DNA of 64,000 bases, taken from contig JARVKI010000060.1 of NCBI GenBank assembly GCA_036674765.1, positions 62,001-126,000 of the forward strand. The letters run 5' to 3'. Numbering within the stretch: position 1 is the first letter of the stretch; each line of letters begins with the position of its first letter. Under the pieces are notes generated by a model. It saw only the letters and a list, made by a program, of their open reading frames with translations, was not told where the DNA came from and ran no database searches. Made by a program: the position numbers and the translations under genes. Below, in pieces: positions 1-12,319 of the stretch. The stretch is from Seiridium cupressi. Its lineage: Eukaryota > Ascomycota > Sordariomycetes > Amphisphaeriales > Sporocadaceae.

Positions 1-3000
1 AACAAGCTCCACTCCTTTGGCAACATATACCGAATCATCGACAACATCTGCTTCATCCACTGTCTCCACTACATCATTTGATATTTCCCTGCTATCCTCT
101 CTGTCTACTTCATTGACTTTTGTGGTAACTTCTACAGACTCGTCGTCATCGTCGTCGTCGTCCATCATCACGTCTACAAGCTCGTCCGTTGTCGTGCCTA
201 CGAGCACCTCCTCTTTGTCCACCTCCTCGACATCTACGGGTAAGTCCAATTGTATTGTCACATGCTGGTGGGCCCATAGCCGAGATCCATGCGGAATAAT
301 ACTTGTGGTGTCGTACGCTGATATGCTTGTCCAGGATCTTCATCCGCTGTCACTGTCACACCAGGCGGAACTGGCATTGCCTCCGCAATTGCCTACGCTC
401 AGAGCAATGGTATTCCGACGGTCACTATCAAGGCCGGTACCTATACCGAGGCAATCGTTATCTCAGCCACTGCCGCAGTGACTATTGTTGGTGAAACAAA
501 CACTGTGAAGAGGCGAGATGATGGAAGCAGCTCAGTCGACTACTTCCAGAATCTGGTCACCATTGAAAATGCTGCTGCTGCTCCCCTGACCATCTCGTCC
601 ACATCTGCCAAGGGGGCCACATTCAGGAATATCAACTTCAGCAACACCAACTCGGCATCCGTGCTGGGTGCAGCCTCGCTCAAGGGTTCGCAACACGCAT
701 TCTACTCCTGCCAGTTTCTCGCGGCTGGTGCTGTTGCCATCCAGGGTGGAATTTCATCTGCTTTGATTGCGGACTCGTACATTGAGGCCACTGATAAAGT
801 CATCTATCAGTACCCTTCCTTGTACATGCTCCATTTGCCGGCTTCCCAGACTCTGTGTACACTTCGCAGGTCTCGTCATCCTCCTCTTCTGCGTCCATGT
901 CCGCCACCACCAGCTCTACCACCACCACAAGTTCCGCCTCAATTTCCACGAGCTCGTCGGTCAGCGCCAGCGCCACGTCCTCATCGACAGCTGCGGCATC
1001 TACCTATACCGTGGCGCCTACCCCCACTGGAGACCAGTTTGGCAGTGTCATGTCCGCTGTGGCAGTTATTCCAGCAGATGGAAACGCTCATGAGGTATAC
1101 ATTCTCGCTGGTACCTACATTGAGCAGGTTTGGGTCAACAGAACTGGACTCGGCAAGGTCACACTCAGGGGCGAGACGACGGCTCCGAACGACTTCACTG
1201 GTAACAAGGTCACTCTCCAGTTTGCTTACGGAGTTTCAACTAGTGGCTCTATCTCCAATGAGGTTACACCTGTGCTTAATTGGAAGCGATCTGACGGTTC
1301 CGGGCTGGCTCTGTACAACATCGATTTTATCAACACAAATCCGCAAGCTGCCAACACCGCAGCTCTCGCAGCTGATTTCTATGGTATGAATATGGCGGCT
1401 TATGGCTGCTCTTTCAAGGGCTACCAGGACACTTTGCTTGCCAACCAGGGCGTGCAGATCTTCAGCAATTGTTACATCGAGGGTAGCGTCGATTTCATCT
1501 GGGGTTACTCCAAGGCTTATTTCCACCAGTGCTATATCGCATCCAACACCGCTGGAGCCTATATCACGGCACAAAACCGTCCCAATGCTGCCTGGGCAGG
1601 AGGATACATCTTTGATTCGTGTCATGTGACATATACCAGCTCCTACCTGGCTGGCAAGAGCTCTGTCGCTGCTACTACCTATCTCGGACGTCCCTGGTCA
1701 CAGTATGCTATCGTCGTGTACATGAATTCTTATCTCGACTCGCACATTGCCCCAGCGGGATGGGCCCAATGGTCTACAAGCTCTCCGAATACAGGAAATA
1801 TTGTATTTGGAGAATTCAACAATTCTGGTCCTGGTGCTTGGACAACTTCCACATCTCGAGCCACATTTGCCACCGATCTTTCCGAGTCTCAGGCCGCTGC
1901 TTACACTTTGACCAAGTTCATCAGTGACACCTCCTTCATCGACTGGACAGCGTATAACTACGTGCCAACCTACTCACTGGGTACGACAGCCTCGGCAACC
2001 ACATCAGCTTCCGCCACTGTTTCAGCCTTAACCTCAGCCAGCGCTACGGCATCTGCTACGTGGGCACATCCTACCAGTGGAACTGTGCCCCCTGCCGGTG
2101 CTGTGCTTGTCTCTGTCGGTGGCACTGAGGCGGGGTCTTACAGCAGCTTGACGGATGCTCTCGCCAGCCTGCCGAGCGATTCGAGCACACAGATCATCTT
2201 CATGTATGCAGGGACGTACACCGAGCAGGTCCCGTCGATCAACCGTGCTGGCCCTGTCATGATCATTGGATACACTAGCGGGAACCCCGGTCAGGCGTAT
2301 GCGGATAACTCAGTCACCATCACCCATGCCCAAGGTCTCTCTGTAAGCCCACTTCCTACTGGGCACTCCGACGCCGAGACTGCCACTTTCTCCACTGGAG
2401 GTACGGGCAAGATCTCTTTGTATAACATCAACATCGAGAACACGGAGAATCTGGATGGCAGTGTATCCAGCTATGTCACTTTAGCCGGAAGTATCTATGG
2501 CCAGCACATTGGCTTCTATGCTTGCTCTTTTGTTGGTTGGCAGGACACCCTCTTGACAGGAAACAAGGCTGGATATCAGTACTACGAAAGTTCCTACATT
2601 GAGGGTGCTATTGACTTCATTTGGGGATATAGTAAGGCCTACTTCAACGGCTGTACCATCGGTGCCAAGAGAGCTGGCTCAGCCATTACAGCCCATAGCC
2701 GAGCTTCTACGACAGCCATCGGAGGCTACATCTTTGATCAATGTCTCTTCACCGCGGCTAAGTCGGCGACTGTGGACTTGACCTCATCCGTCTATCTCGG
2801 CCGGCCTTACAGTGCGTACGCACTTGTCGTGGTCAAGAACAGCTACCTGGACGATATCATCGCCCCAGCGGGCTGGAGGGTTTGGAGCAAGGCTACTCCT
2901 CAGGTATGAAATATTCCTTACCTTTTTCACAATGTATGAGGAGCTCAAAGTCCTCAATCTCTTCCAACTCATATATTCATCTAAACGTGCAATTACTGAC

Positions 3001-5799
3001 ACCTTGTCGATGGTAGACGGACTATGTAACCTTTGCCGAGTATAATAACGTCGGTCCTGGTAACTGGGAGAACAACGCGGCTGCCCGTGTTGCTTGGCAA
3101 AACTGCACTCTTCTTACAACTGACACATACCCCTTGGCAAGCGTGATGGACAGCACCGATTGGATCGACATGACCTACTTCGACTCAATCGTCACACCCG
3201 CGGTTAGCACCACCACAACACCTGCCGCTAGCGCCTCCTCAACATCCGCCTCGCCTGTCGCGACCAGCACAACTGAGTACGACGGTACCAAGCCACCTGC
3301 TGGAGCATACATTGTCTCCAAGACAGCCATTGATGGAGTGACAACATACGACACCATCCAAGCAGCACTCGATGTCCTTCCCACCTCGAGCAAGACGACG
3401 GCCACTGTGTTCATCTACCCCGGAACATATAATGAGCAGCTTGTTTTGAGCAAGGCTGGCACTACCATTTTCCTTGGTTACAGCGAGAGCCCTAAGGACT
3501 ATAGCAAGAACCAGGTCATCATCTCTTTCAACGCCGCTGTCGATACTCAGTCGGACGCATCCAATTCGGACTCTGCAACAGTGTATGCCACGGGTAACTA
3601 CTTCCAGGCCGTGAATATCAACTTTGCAAACACTTTCGGCACAGCCAGCAAGTAAGTACCACGCAACCCACACCCGTCTGACCAGGTTGTTGACACCCAA
3701 ATAGCTATGCTTCCTTGGGTTTCGCCGTGAAGAGCAGCAAATACGCTGGTCTGTATGGATGTCAAGTATACGGAAACCAGGACGCTTTGCTGGTCAACGG
3801 TTACCTCTTCGCGTCCAACTCCTACATCGAAGGTAATGTTGACATGATCTGGGGTTCAGGTGCAGGATACTTCTTGCAGTCCACCATCTCCCCCAACGAG
3901 GACAAGGTCTCTTTGACTGCTGATAAGCGAGCGACAAGCGCAACCGCCGGTGGTTTCGTTTTTGATCAGTGTACCGTTACTCCAGCCAGTGGGGCTTCCT
4001 TCAGCCAGATCTCGCTTGGTCGCCCCTGGAACGCGTTTGCGCGAGTTGCCTACATCGGCACCTACCTTGCCTCGTGTGTCGAGTCCACAGGTTTTGATTG
4101 CTGGACCAAGTCCGACCCAAGAACTGACGGAGTGATGTTTGGAGAATATGCAAACTATGGCCCCGGAGCAGTGACCAGCGGACGCGCCTCCTTCGTCACC
4201 CAGCTGAGTGTGACTGACGTTGCCCAGTTTGAGCTCACCAACTTCTTCGCCTCTACATCTTGGATCAACAGCACTTTTGTCTACAATACGCCGTTCACGG
4301 CAGGTAGCCTGACTGTCCCAACCTCCTCCGCCACATCTGCCACTGTGTCCTCCACGTCCTCGAGCATTTTATCAACATCAACAGTCACCACGGTCGTTCC
4401 TTCGACGATTAAGATAACCATCTTCACTACTAGTACCGCCCCCAACGTAATTGTCACACAGACAAGCACATCCACGTTGGATGTTGGGACAACGGTCACA
4501 CCGCTGCCAACTACCCAAACGGAAACCGTTAAGGTTACTTCTACGATCACGAATACCGTGGCTGAAGGAAATGAGATTGTGACTGTTCGGACGACTATAG
4601 TCAACGATGTTGGCACTACGATCACTCCTGCTCAGTCTACAAAGACCGTCTCAACGACCTCTACTGTCCTCGAGACCCAAGCCGTGACCACCACTGCTAA
4701 GGCTACAACTGTGAAGAGCAGCACTACAGTCACTAGTGTAGCTACTTCAACTCCTAAGGGAGCTACCACTACACTGTCTGAGGGTACTACCGCGACTGTC
4801 ACCGAGACAGTGACGCCGAAGTCGAAGCAAGTTAGCAGCACGACCACAACGACAGTCGGCAGCGGCGGCGTGACGACTACAACTCTCAAGGCTACTACGT
4901 CCACTGTTATGACTACTCTTACGTCGACCAAGACTGCCAAAAGCACCACAACGCTGTCCTGCATCCCGACTGCAGCGAAGGCGAAGCGGGCTATTGCTTT
5001 TGGCACGACCGATGCTCTCACTATCTTGGCCAGAGAAACGGCAGCTAGCCCTGTCACCACTGTGACTGTGGTTTCATTTGTAAGTGCTAGCTTTATATTC
5101 CTCTCTCGCCATTCCCAGAGTGCAGGCCTTGGCATGGTGTTTCTTGCCGATCACAAAAAGAGCGCACTTGCGGGAGCTTTCCACCTTAGATGACAGAGGC
5201 TGGCTTGATTTCACTAGACTACGAGCGCCACCACGAAGCAGACAACAGTCCCTGGGTCAACATCAACTACTGTGGTACCTGTCGTAAAGACAACTGGCAA
5301 GACGTCAACACTGAAACCGGCAACTGTGCTTGAGACTACTACCTCTGTTGCTCTCAAGACGGCCACGACGACCCTACCTGGCTCCACCTCGACAGTAACA
5401 GTCGCTACTACCAAAGTAACTGGCAAGACCTCAACTGTCCAGGCTAGTGTCACCACTGTCGTCAATACCAACTTCGTCACCAAGACGACCTACTCAACAG
5501 TAACTGTTCCAGGCTCAACTGTGACTGACGTTGAGACGGAGACCCAGAAGTCGACGACTGTACTGGTCGCGCAGACTGTGACTGTGACCAAGAGTCAGGA
5601 CGCCACATCCAAGGCTACTACGACGCTGGCGACACCAACATCAACTGTGTGGAAGACAAAGACTGTCACTCTCGGTCCTAGCATTACCGAGACAGTACAA
5701 TCGACAGTCACCAAGACTAAGTCGACCACCTCTGTGAGCACTGTCACCAGCGTGGTGTCGAAGACGAAGAAGGGCGCTACAACATGTACAGCCACATAA
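1..5799 (+). CDS. Multi-module secreted pectin methylesterase (5' end outside window)
   Basis: Pectinesterase (family CE8), which removes methyl esters from wall pectin. The frame is already open at base 2 in a Ser/Thr-rich linker, so the start lies outside the window. Proposed exons: 1–239, 335–798, 870–2903, 3017–3651, 3705–5079, 5218–5799 (about 1,775 codons here). Module A (335–about 800) is the first half of a domain only and lacks the catalytic QDT and DF(I/W)G residues. Modules B, C and D (about 1,010–1,960, 2,090–3,180, 3,290–4,290) each keep the hallmarks: GYQDTLL/GWQDTLL/GNQDALL, DFIWG/DFIWG/DMIWG, and LGRPW/LGRPY/LGRPW. Ser/Thr-rich linkers separate the modules. The last 490 or so residues are a Thr/Val/Ser stalk, probably O-glycosylated, without a GPI tail. 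Four introns are convincing. The A–B junction (799–869) needs a weak GTCATC donor or a frameshift. Fungal pectinesterases usually have one module. Confidence 0.88.
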
Positions 5800-7090
5800 A
5801 TCTCGAATCTGACGGCTCTTCCTTGTGAAGAGAGAGGGGGATAATTCATTTCGATATCAACACTTTTAATGCTTTAATAATTATTTTAACGATGGACCTG
5901 GATCATCATGTGTACCACCGATCCATCTGATCCCTAGATAGTGGACCAAGAAAAGCCTATCTAGAAACGATGATGATGAATGAAATAAAATTAAGATGCT
6001 AATATGACAATTATATTGTGATGTGGCGAATCGGTTCTCGATTTCGAGCTCGAGAAGGTTGGGAACCGATTCTATCGCGCTGCTATATCCCTTGCTTACT
6101 GTAGCTGTGTTGTATCTCGACTTGTCCTTCAACCTACTGCACATATCTGGGCTGGTACCCATCTCGCAGCTCGGCGCTGCTGTCCAAGTTGTCGGAACGC
6201 TCCCAGCTCGTCCTCTGATCCCAAGCCATCCAGCGAATCTTACAACGTAACAACACCACTAGAACTGTCATGTCAAGTCCGAAAACGCGCGATAAACAGC
6301 CTCTGGCTCGACATGGAAAGTCTTGCCGCGTCCGTTCGGACCCCTAGGAGCCACGACCAACCCCACGAGTCTTGGCACCGGCGACAACTCAAGTCGGGTA
6401 GAGTGCAAAGGATACCGCTCCGTAAGCCCCATCAAATTGCAGCCCAGTGAGGTCCTCTTGATAGGCAGCTCTACTCTACTCCTTGGTGATGCTCGCTCAG
6501 CGGCTAGACCTGCTCCACCGCCTGATAATGTTCGCTCGACGACCAGCACCTCTGACTTCACTGCGAGTCCCGTCATAAGTGGGCAGGCGGCCGGCAGCGG
6601 TCCAAGTCAGCCAGCACGTCCAACAACTAGACTACTTTATGGTCTCGTCCCATATCCATATTAGGTGGCAGCATCAGAGGTGCAACAAAAGCCGTGCTCA
6701 TACCTCAAATCCAATATCGTGGTCTAGGGATGGTGGATCACCGGGATGCCGTCCGAATTCGGGTTCTAATAATCGCACCGCCCTGAGTAACAATCCGGCG
6801 GTCGATGCTCGCAGCGAGGACTCCAATGTTAGCAGTCTATAAAAAGGAAGATAACACGGGCCGATTTCTTCTTTGACAAGTTCGCCATTTGTAAGCGGAC
6901 GGGATGCCGAGCTCTTTGGGACCTAAGGTTATATATGTCTAGATGTTTCACAACGGAGATTGTGTCAGCTGTCGACACACTTATATATGCCTTTGGACAC
7001 GGCTTCGAGACTGGTCAAAAACATTCACACAATCATAAAAGGGTGGGAACATGTCAATTCAGCAGCTTCTCGTTTTAGTATTTATCTGAC
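5800..7090. other. Intergenic, between convergent 3' ends
   Basis: The pectinesterase and the ARMH3-like gene end towards each other here. Small open frames exist on both strands (for example 6268–6576 minus and 6323–6664 plus), in a locally GC-richer patch. They have no recognisable motif, splice pattern or family resemblance. I see no gene. Confidence 0.5.
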
Positions 7091-9262
7091 TCAGGCTTCA
7101 ACCATAACTTTGACATCGCCAACGGTGGCACGAGCCATCTTTTTCAGCAGGCTCCTCTCATCTGCTTCTCTATATCTCTCCCAGCCATCAAGCCCTTCCT
7201 TGGCCTGTATACTTAGCGTTTCGTAACCTTGCTTGATTACCTCGGCCACCTCAGAGCTCGTGAGGTTCTTCTTGGACCCGCCCGAATCGAGCATCGCCTT
7301 ATAGTGGGTGCTCACATTGATTAGGGTTCCAATGGAATTTGACGGCCGATTGGCGAGTCCATACGTATCTCGAAACTTGACGAGAACATCACCGCTTTCG
7401 ACCGTCTTGTAGAAGAGGTCATCATATGCAGCTGGCGTTGGAAGGAACGCCTCACCCGCAGACAAAGACAGAGCCAAGAGGTTGACCACGAGGTCAAGCA
7501 GGGTCTCAATTTGAGAAAGGTCCTTCAAATCAGATGCGTAGGTCGTCAAGAAGCGGATAAGGGCGAGCAATGACCGGAAAAGCTCCGACCAATGGTACTG
7601 TAATCGTGTTCGAGAACGTGATAGATAAGATATGATGCGCAGCATAATGCCTGTACAGAGATTATACAGACTCACGTCCAGCCGTCTTCGGAGGTTGTGG
7701 CTGATACCGTCGACCATGGTGTCGAGCACGCTTGTGGCTAGGATCCGCTCACCACGCACAATGGGTAGGTATGGCTGGCGCTGCCGGCATAATCTGACAG
7801 TATTCTTGCTTTCGTCGCCGCATATCCGTTTACATAATAGTTGATCCTCAATGAGAAGCCTGAAGACCATTAGGCTCAAATGAGCATAATTTGTGGCCCG
7901 GGTTGATAGGAATGCGTGCTGAAGCAAATAGGAAGTGAGTGAGACGAGACTCGAAATGGGCTGCTCTTCGCCCTTCTCCGCGGACAGCGAGACTAGGTTG
8001 AAGCAGAACAACTTGTTGGCATGCGCAAAGTCATAGGTACCCAGCAGGACCGCTGCCTCCTCACCTGGACTACTTGATGTCAGAGGAGACGAAGCTAGGA
8101 CTCGGACACGACTTACAGTTTCGCAAACATCTGCTTTGCCACCTCGGGATCATATGTAGGTTTCTTTGGGGTGGTTTTGGCGCCCGGAGCGATAGAACCT
8201 AGCTTCAACATACTCAACGTAGATGCTAGGGTCCAGCTCTCAGGCAGGTCTTCTTGGATATCTATGTACTGGCTTCTCAGATTCCGGCAGGTTTGACCGA
8301 CGCAGCGTATGATCTTTTGTATTGCGGCTTCATTGACAAAGTCATTCAGGCGCAATTGATAAGGATTCTGAAACTCGAACTTGTTATAGTTCGCAAGCAA
8401 GCCAAGCAATGTGAAAGGTTCCAAGACCCGGTCCGGCATGTCAGAATCTTGAATAAATTTCATGATGGCAGGGAAGAGGTCCCTGTGGATGAAGTAGGTC
8501 AGGAGACTAGTCTGGTAGGCCCCCGAGGTGATGGCTAGGACTACTTGAACAGCCCTCTGCCGCAGGTCCACTAGCATTGCGATATCAGCACCAGGTCGTA
8601 TACGATCGGGGAATACATCAACTTACGCGTCTCCCCATTCCGTATGATTGCGTCCAGGGCGGCCACGAAGTCGGAGAATATCTGGTCGACATGATCGAGG
8701 CCAGCTAAAACGCCAATAATATCCGAGCTCGGGTTCGTGTATTTCTTGGGCAGCACAGCAGCGAAGAAGGTCGTGAGGGTCTGCTAGAGGTTAGAAAAAT
8801 AAGCATGTTTGCAAAGAAGCGAGTTTCGTACTTCGAGCGCATGCAAGCTTGCATTGCCAGCCCCTTTCTTGAGGCACTCGACCGCCCTGGCGAACAACTG
8901 CCTAGTCTGCGAGTGCAGCGCAATCAAGTGGTCTGGGGTCAAGTCTCCTAGTACTTGTCGCAAGGTGGCTCGGTCAGGTTTCAAGAGGAAGAATTCTCGC
9001 CAAAAGCCCTCGGGCTTGTCGATCTCGGCATCGGGGTCGACTTCGTCCTGGCAGTAAGATCCAAAGTCAGCGACTGTCCTTTCGCCGCAAGTGCGCATTC
9101 AGACGGGCATACCTTAAACGCTCAAAGTCAGCCTTACCAATTCGCATGGTACACAATGGGTCTCCAGAGCTCCCGCACCTTGAATAGCGCCTCATACAGT
9201 TGTACAATTTTCTGCTGGAACACCTCAGGGCGTGCCTGTTGCGTTAAGGGAGATGCCTCCAT
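7091..9262 (-). CDS. ARMH3-like armadillo-helical protein (DUF1741)
   Basis: Orthologue-type match to human ARMH3/C10orf76 (DUF1741), a helical protein that in animals works with PI4KB and GBF1 at the Golgi; the fungal role is inferred. Exons on the minus strand: 9262–9138, 9078–8832, 8780–8627, 8570–8117, 8069–7091, giving about 652 aa against 689 in human. The N-terminal part has FWREFFLLKPD. The C-terminal third has HWSELFRSLLALIRFL, then a helix and the AYDDLFYKTVESGD stretch typical of the family. The start at 9262 is the first ATG in the frame that joins exon 2. Intron 1 ends in AAG, and introns 2–4 have good branch sites (CTAAC, CTGAT, CTGAC). Exon 3 could begin 3 nt earlier at a tandem TAG/CAG acceptor. 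The gene is divergent from isa1 across 730 bp. Confidence 0.87.
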
Positions 9263-9992
9263 ATCTGTTCAATGACCGCGGTCGATGCATGGGTGGAAGG
9301 AAGAACAAAGACGGGCAAAAACACCCGGCGAACTCAGCTCACGCAGAATGTGTCTCCCAAAAAGACAACAGAGACGGCGGCAGCAAGCTGTTGCAAAGAG
9401 GCCATTGAGCTGCGACCACGGCTCTGCAAGTATCCCAGCTTGCCAAGCTGTCCTCAGCGCAACCGTCAACTTGCACTTGCTTCAGCCTCCACAGCGCTCC
9501 CAGCACTGATCGATCGCTGGCCTGGCTGCTGCTATCGGCTGCCAGAGCGTCGCAAGCTCAATTCCAAGAAGGTGGGGCACGTCGGTAGCCGGTCAAATAA
9601 TCAACCGTCAGCCGTCTGCACGGCAATAGCCGCGCTTATTGTGCCAGGACCACCCGAAAAGAGCAAACCGCATCGGCTCCAACGCTGACAAACGAAGCGC
9701 CGTGACTGGCTGTGGTCGAAGAATCGGGTCTCGCCGCCGCCGGTCTATGTCATCGGTTGGCAGTTGTTTGTTAGTGCTTTCAAAGCAAATGTTCATCGAA
9801 TGATCAATCCAACAGCACCACTTGTGCCTTTGCAGCCTGCAATCCGTACACCACAACATCACCACACCCTCCCTTGCTCAACAACTGAACCTCGAAGCGT
9901 CCGATTATTGTGCCCTCCGCGACTCTTCCAAATGCGCTCATAGCAACCGCCGCGATTCCCAGCATATAAACTCGCACCTATAGAACTCAACC
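9263..9992. promoter_or_regulatory. Bidirectional promoter region, ARMH3-like / isa1
   Basis: 730 bp lie between two divergent start codons, so both promoters must be here. A TATAAA-like stretch lies at about 9,964, roughly 30 bp upstream of the isa1 ATG. The open frames across it look like chance products of GC-rich sequence. I found no conserved operator. Confidence 0.5.
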
Positions 9993-10778
9993 ATGAATGC
10001 GCCACGGTTGGCGTTGGAGAAGTCAGCACCTTCGCTGCTCTTCAGCCGCCTAGCAACCCCTTCTTCTCGTGGCGCCAGACCTTGCCAACACCTGTTGCGG
10101 CAATTTTCCCAGTCCAAGTACTGGACTGCTTCTTCCGAGAAAATTCCATCCACCCCTTCATATCAGCCATACCCGTTGGCAAAGCCGCCTCCAGGGCCGA
10201 GAAACAATGACATACCCGAGTCCTCCATAGCGAGCCCGATACCGCAAGTCCACGAGACAAGGCCGCCACAGAAGCCCTCCGGAACACCATCGCTGCCGAA
10301 AGAGACGGCGGCAAAGAATGCCGCGCCTGTGACGGTCACCGAACAGGAGGCTCAGAAGCCGAAACCTGCGCCAGAACGGAAGCGCAAGCTCAGACCACGC
10401 AAAGCAGCCATGAAGCTTACACCTACAGCTGTGGAGCATCTCCGCGACATGCTCGAAGGACCAGAGCCCAAGATGATCAAGGTTGGCGTGCGCAATAGGG
10501 GCTGCAGCGGCTTGGCTTATCACCTCGACTGGGTTGACAAGGCTGGCCCTTTCGATGAGGAAGTTGAGCAGGACGGCGTCAAGGTTCTGATCGATAGCAA
10601 GGCTCTTTTCAGCATAATTGGCAGCGAGATGGATTGGGTAGAGGACAAATTAAGCCAGCGGTTCACGTTTAAGAACCCGAACATAAGTAAGTCTACCCCT
10701 AGCATGACCAATATTGTCACCATGACTAACTTTATGGCAGAGGAGGAATGCGGCTGTGGCGAATCCTTTATGGTGTAA
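9993..10778 (+). CDS. isa1: Mitochondrial iron-sulfur assembly protein Isa1
   Basis: A-type Fe-S scaffold acting late in mitochondrial [4Fe-4S] assembly with Isa2 and Iba57. Exons 9993–10686 and 10741–10778 give 243 aa. The first 40 or so residues are rich in Arg/Ser/Ala without acidic residues, as in a matrix presequence. A long Pro/Lys-rich spacer follows, then the HesB/IscA domain (about residue 135 to the end). The three ligand cysteines are visible: one in RNRGCSGLAYH and two in the terminal ECGCGESFMV. The intron (10687–10740, 54 bp, GTAAGT, CTAAC branch, CAG) is a multiple of three and stop-free, so reading through it only inserts 18 residues just before the CGCG motif. Splicing restores NPNIKEECGCG, the usual family sequence. 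Confidence 0.95.
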   Translation: MNAPRLALEKSAPSLLFSRLATPSSRGARPCQHLLRQFSQSKYWTASSEKIPSTPSYQPYPLAKPPPGPRNNDIPESSIASPIPQVHETRPPQKPSGTPSLPKETAAKNAAPVTVTEQEAQKPKPAPERKRKLRPRKAAMKLTPTAVEHLRDMLEGPEPKMIKVGVRNRGCSGLAYHLDWVDKAGPFDEEVEQDGVKVLIDSKALFSIIGSEMDWVEDKLSQRFTFKNPNISKSTPSMTNIVTMTNFMAEEECGCGESFMV

Positions 10779-12129
10779 CATGGACATGGGCGGTAATCAA
10801 CATCGAGATACCATTTTTGCATATGCATAGGCCGGCGTTCAGGGGGTAGAGCTTCGACAGTGGGTATTTGAATACCAATGTCAGCTTCAAATCGCATCAT
10901 AGAGAGTGTGCAAGAGCACTCGCTCTGCTTTGGTCTCTGGCAAACCAGGTCACTAGTCAAGAAGTTAGCAAGCATTGAGGTTAACAGGTGTATAATCATG
11001 AAGTCAAGCATCACATCCCAAGGTTTTGTGTAAACATTTATAAGCAACAAATTAGATACTCTTAACTTGTGTAGGTCAGGCTATCAAGAGAGATTTGGGT
11101 GCCCCTCCCCCCGTGGCACTATCCAAACAAGAAAATTTACCTTGGAAATAATTATGCGTAAGACATAATATCAACATTCATTATAATCGTATAGTGGATA
11201 AATTTTATAGCTCCTCATGTTAGAGATTGGCAATTTTGGCTCCTGTTCGAAATGTGCATACATACTGCTTAAATTTTCATAACTGTGACATATCAAGAAG
11301 GGAAGTTAGAAGACAGTCTCTTCATAAAGACCTTGAATGGAGCCTTTGCCATGTTCTAAACTTAGAATTACCAAAAATTGGCTCCCCGCAACAACAATTA
11401 ATCTTTAGCCAAACTCAAGGGTGCAAGAGTGCCAATTCTCGGCTTTGGGGTCAAGGAGTAAACTGCGTCCTGCCTGACGTCTATTGATTCATTTGTCACC
11501 ATCCGTCAGCCGTTTAGATACATGAAGCGGTTCGGTCCACAGTCGCATACGACACGGGTGGCCCGGCTTCGATCGCTAGCGTTCCATTCGTTTGCTATAG
11601 CGCGCCCACGGCACTCGTCGTTCGCCAGGTCGCCTGGCTCAAATTTCCGGTAGATCCCCAATCCCCACCAGCTAGCCAGATGCCTACGTACGAGGTGTGC
11701 GAACACTCAGGAGACAGGAGAAAGACAGACCTTTTATGCATTCACTTCTGCTTCAGAATGGCTGATTCTCTGGGGGCCTATATCTCAAGTACCCTGCACA
11801 TCTCCCAGCTGGCTCAGAGAGCGTAACTACCGTCGCCTTCATGCGCGATCAAGAAGAAATCCCACCAGCACAAGCACACAAGTTGCGTGCTGTGATCCGT
11901 CTGTCATAAACAGGGGCAGGACACTATATTTTTATTGCTTAGCATAGCTCGATCGACGGATATAAATGCTAGCGCGCCCTTGTTCTCCACTACGCTGCGG
12001 TCTCGATGGACAGATCAACTCCAGCTCTCCACTCAGCTTGCACAGCCTTGATTCTACGCCAGATACGGTTTAACTAGAGAAGCATCGGCCCATGATGGGC
12101 TCTTTCCTAAGGGCATGGACAGTATACAA
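10779..12129. other. Intergenic, AT-rich in part
   Basis: About 1.35 kb downstream of isa1 and upstream of the wall-protein gene. The 11,040–11,480 part is AT-rich with short stop-laden frames. I see no gene or repeat. A TATAAA box at about 11,962 lies some 360 bp before the next ATG and could serve that gene through the leader intron noted at 12,130–12,252. Confidence 0.45.
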
Positions 12130-12252
12130 GTAAGGTAGCCGCCCACTCTTTCAGATTTCTCCATGTTGAATGTTCTTTGGCATCCATTTTGCTCGTTGCT
12201 GTTTGCTCACAACTTGCGTCCACTCTTTTGTTTGATATCTTACTAATTTCAG
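12130..12252 (+). other. Candidate 5'-leader intron of the wall-protein gene
   Basis: GTAAGG at 12,130, then TACTAAT shortly before CAG at 12,250–12,252, 67 bp upstream of the ATG. The donor, branch and acceptor fit fungal introns, and the tract is pyrimidine-rich. It is not needed for coding, so it is a prediction only. Confidence 0.45.
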
Positions 12253-12319
12253 TCATTCGTTATATCCCTTACAATAATCCATAATCTCAAATCGTTGAGA
12301 AACCAAAACATAATTCACC

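Noticed and set aside
4281..5483. Val-rich open frames on the minus strand
   Set aside because: Complement of the Thr-rich repeats in the pectinesterase stalk.
6268..6664. Overlapping open frames on both strands in the 5.8–7.1 kb gap
   Set aside because: No motif, no splice context, both strands equally open; composition effect of a GC-rich patch.
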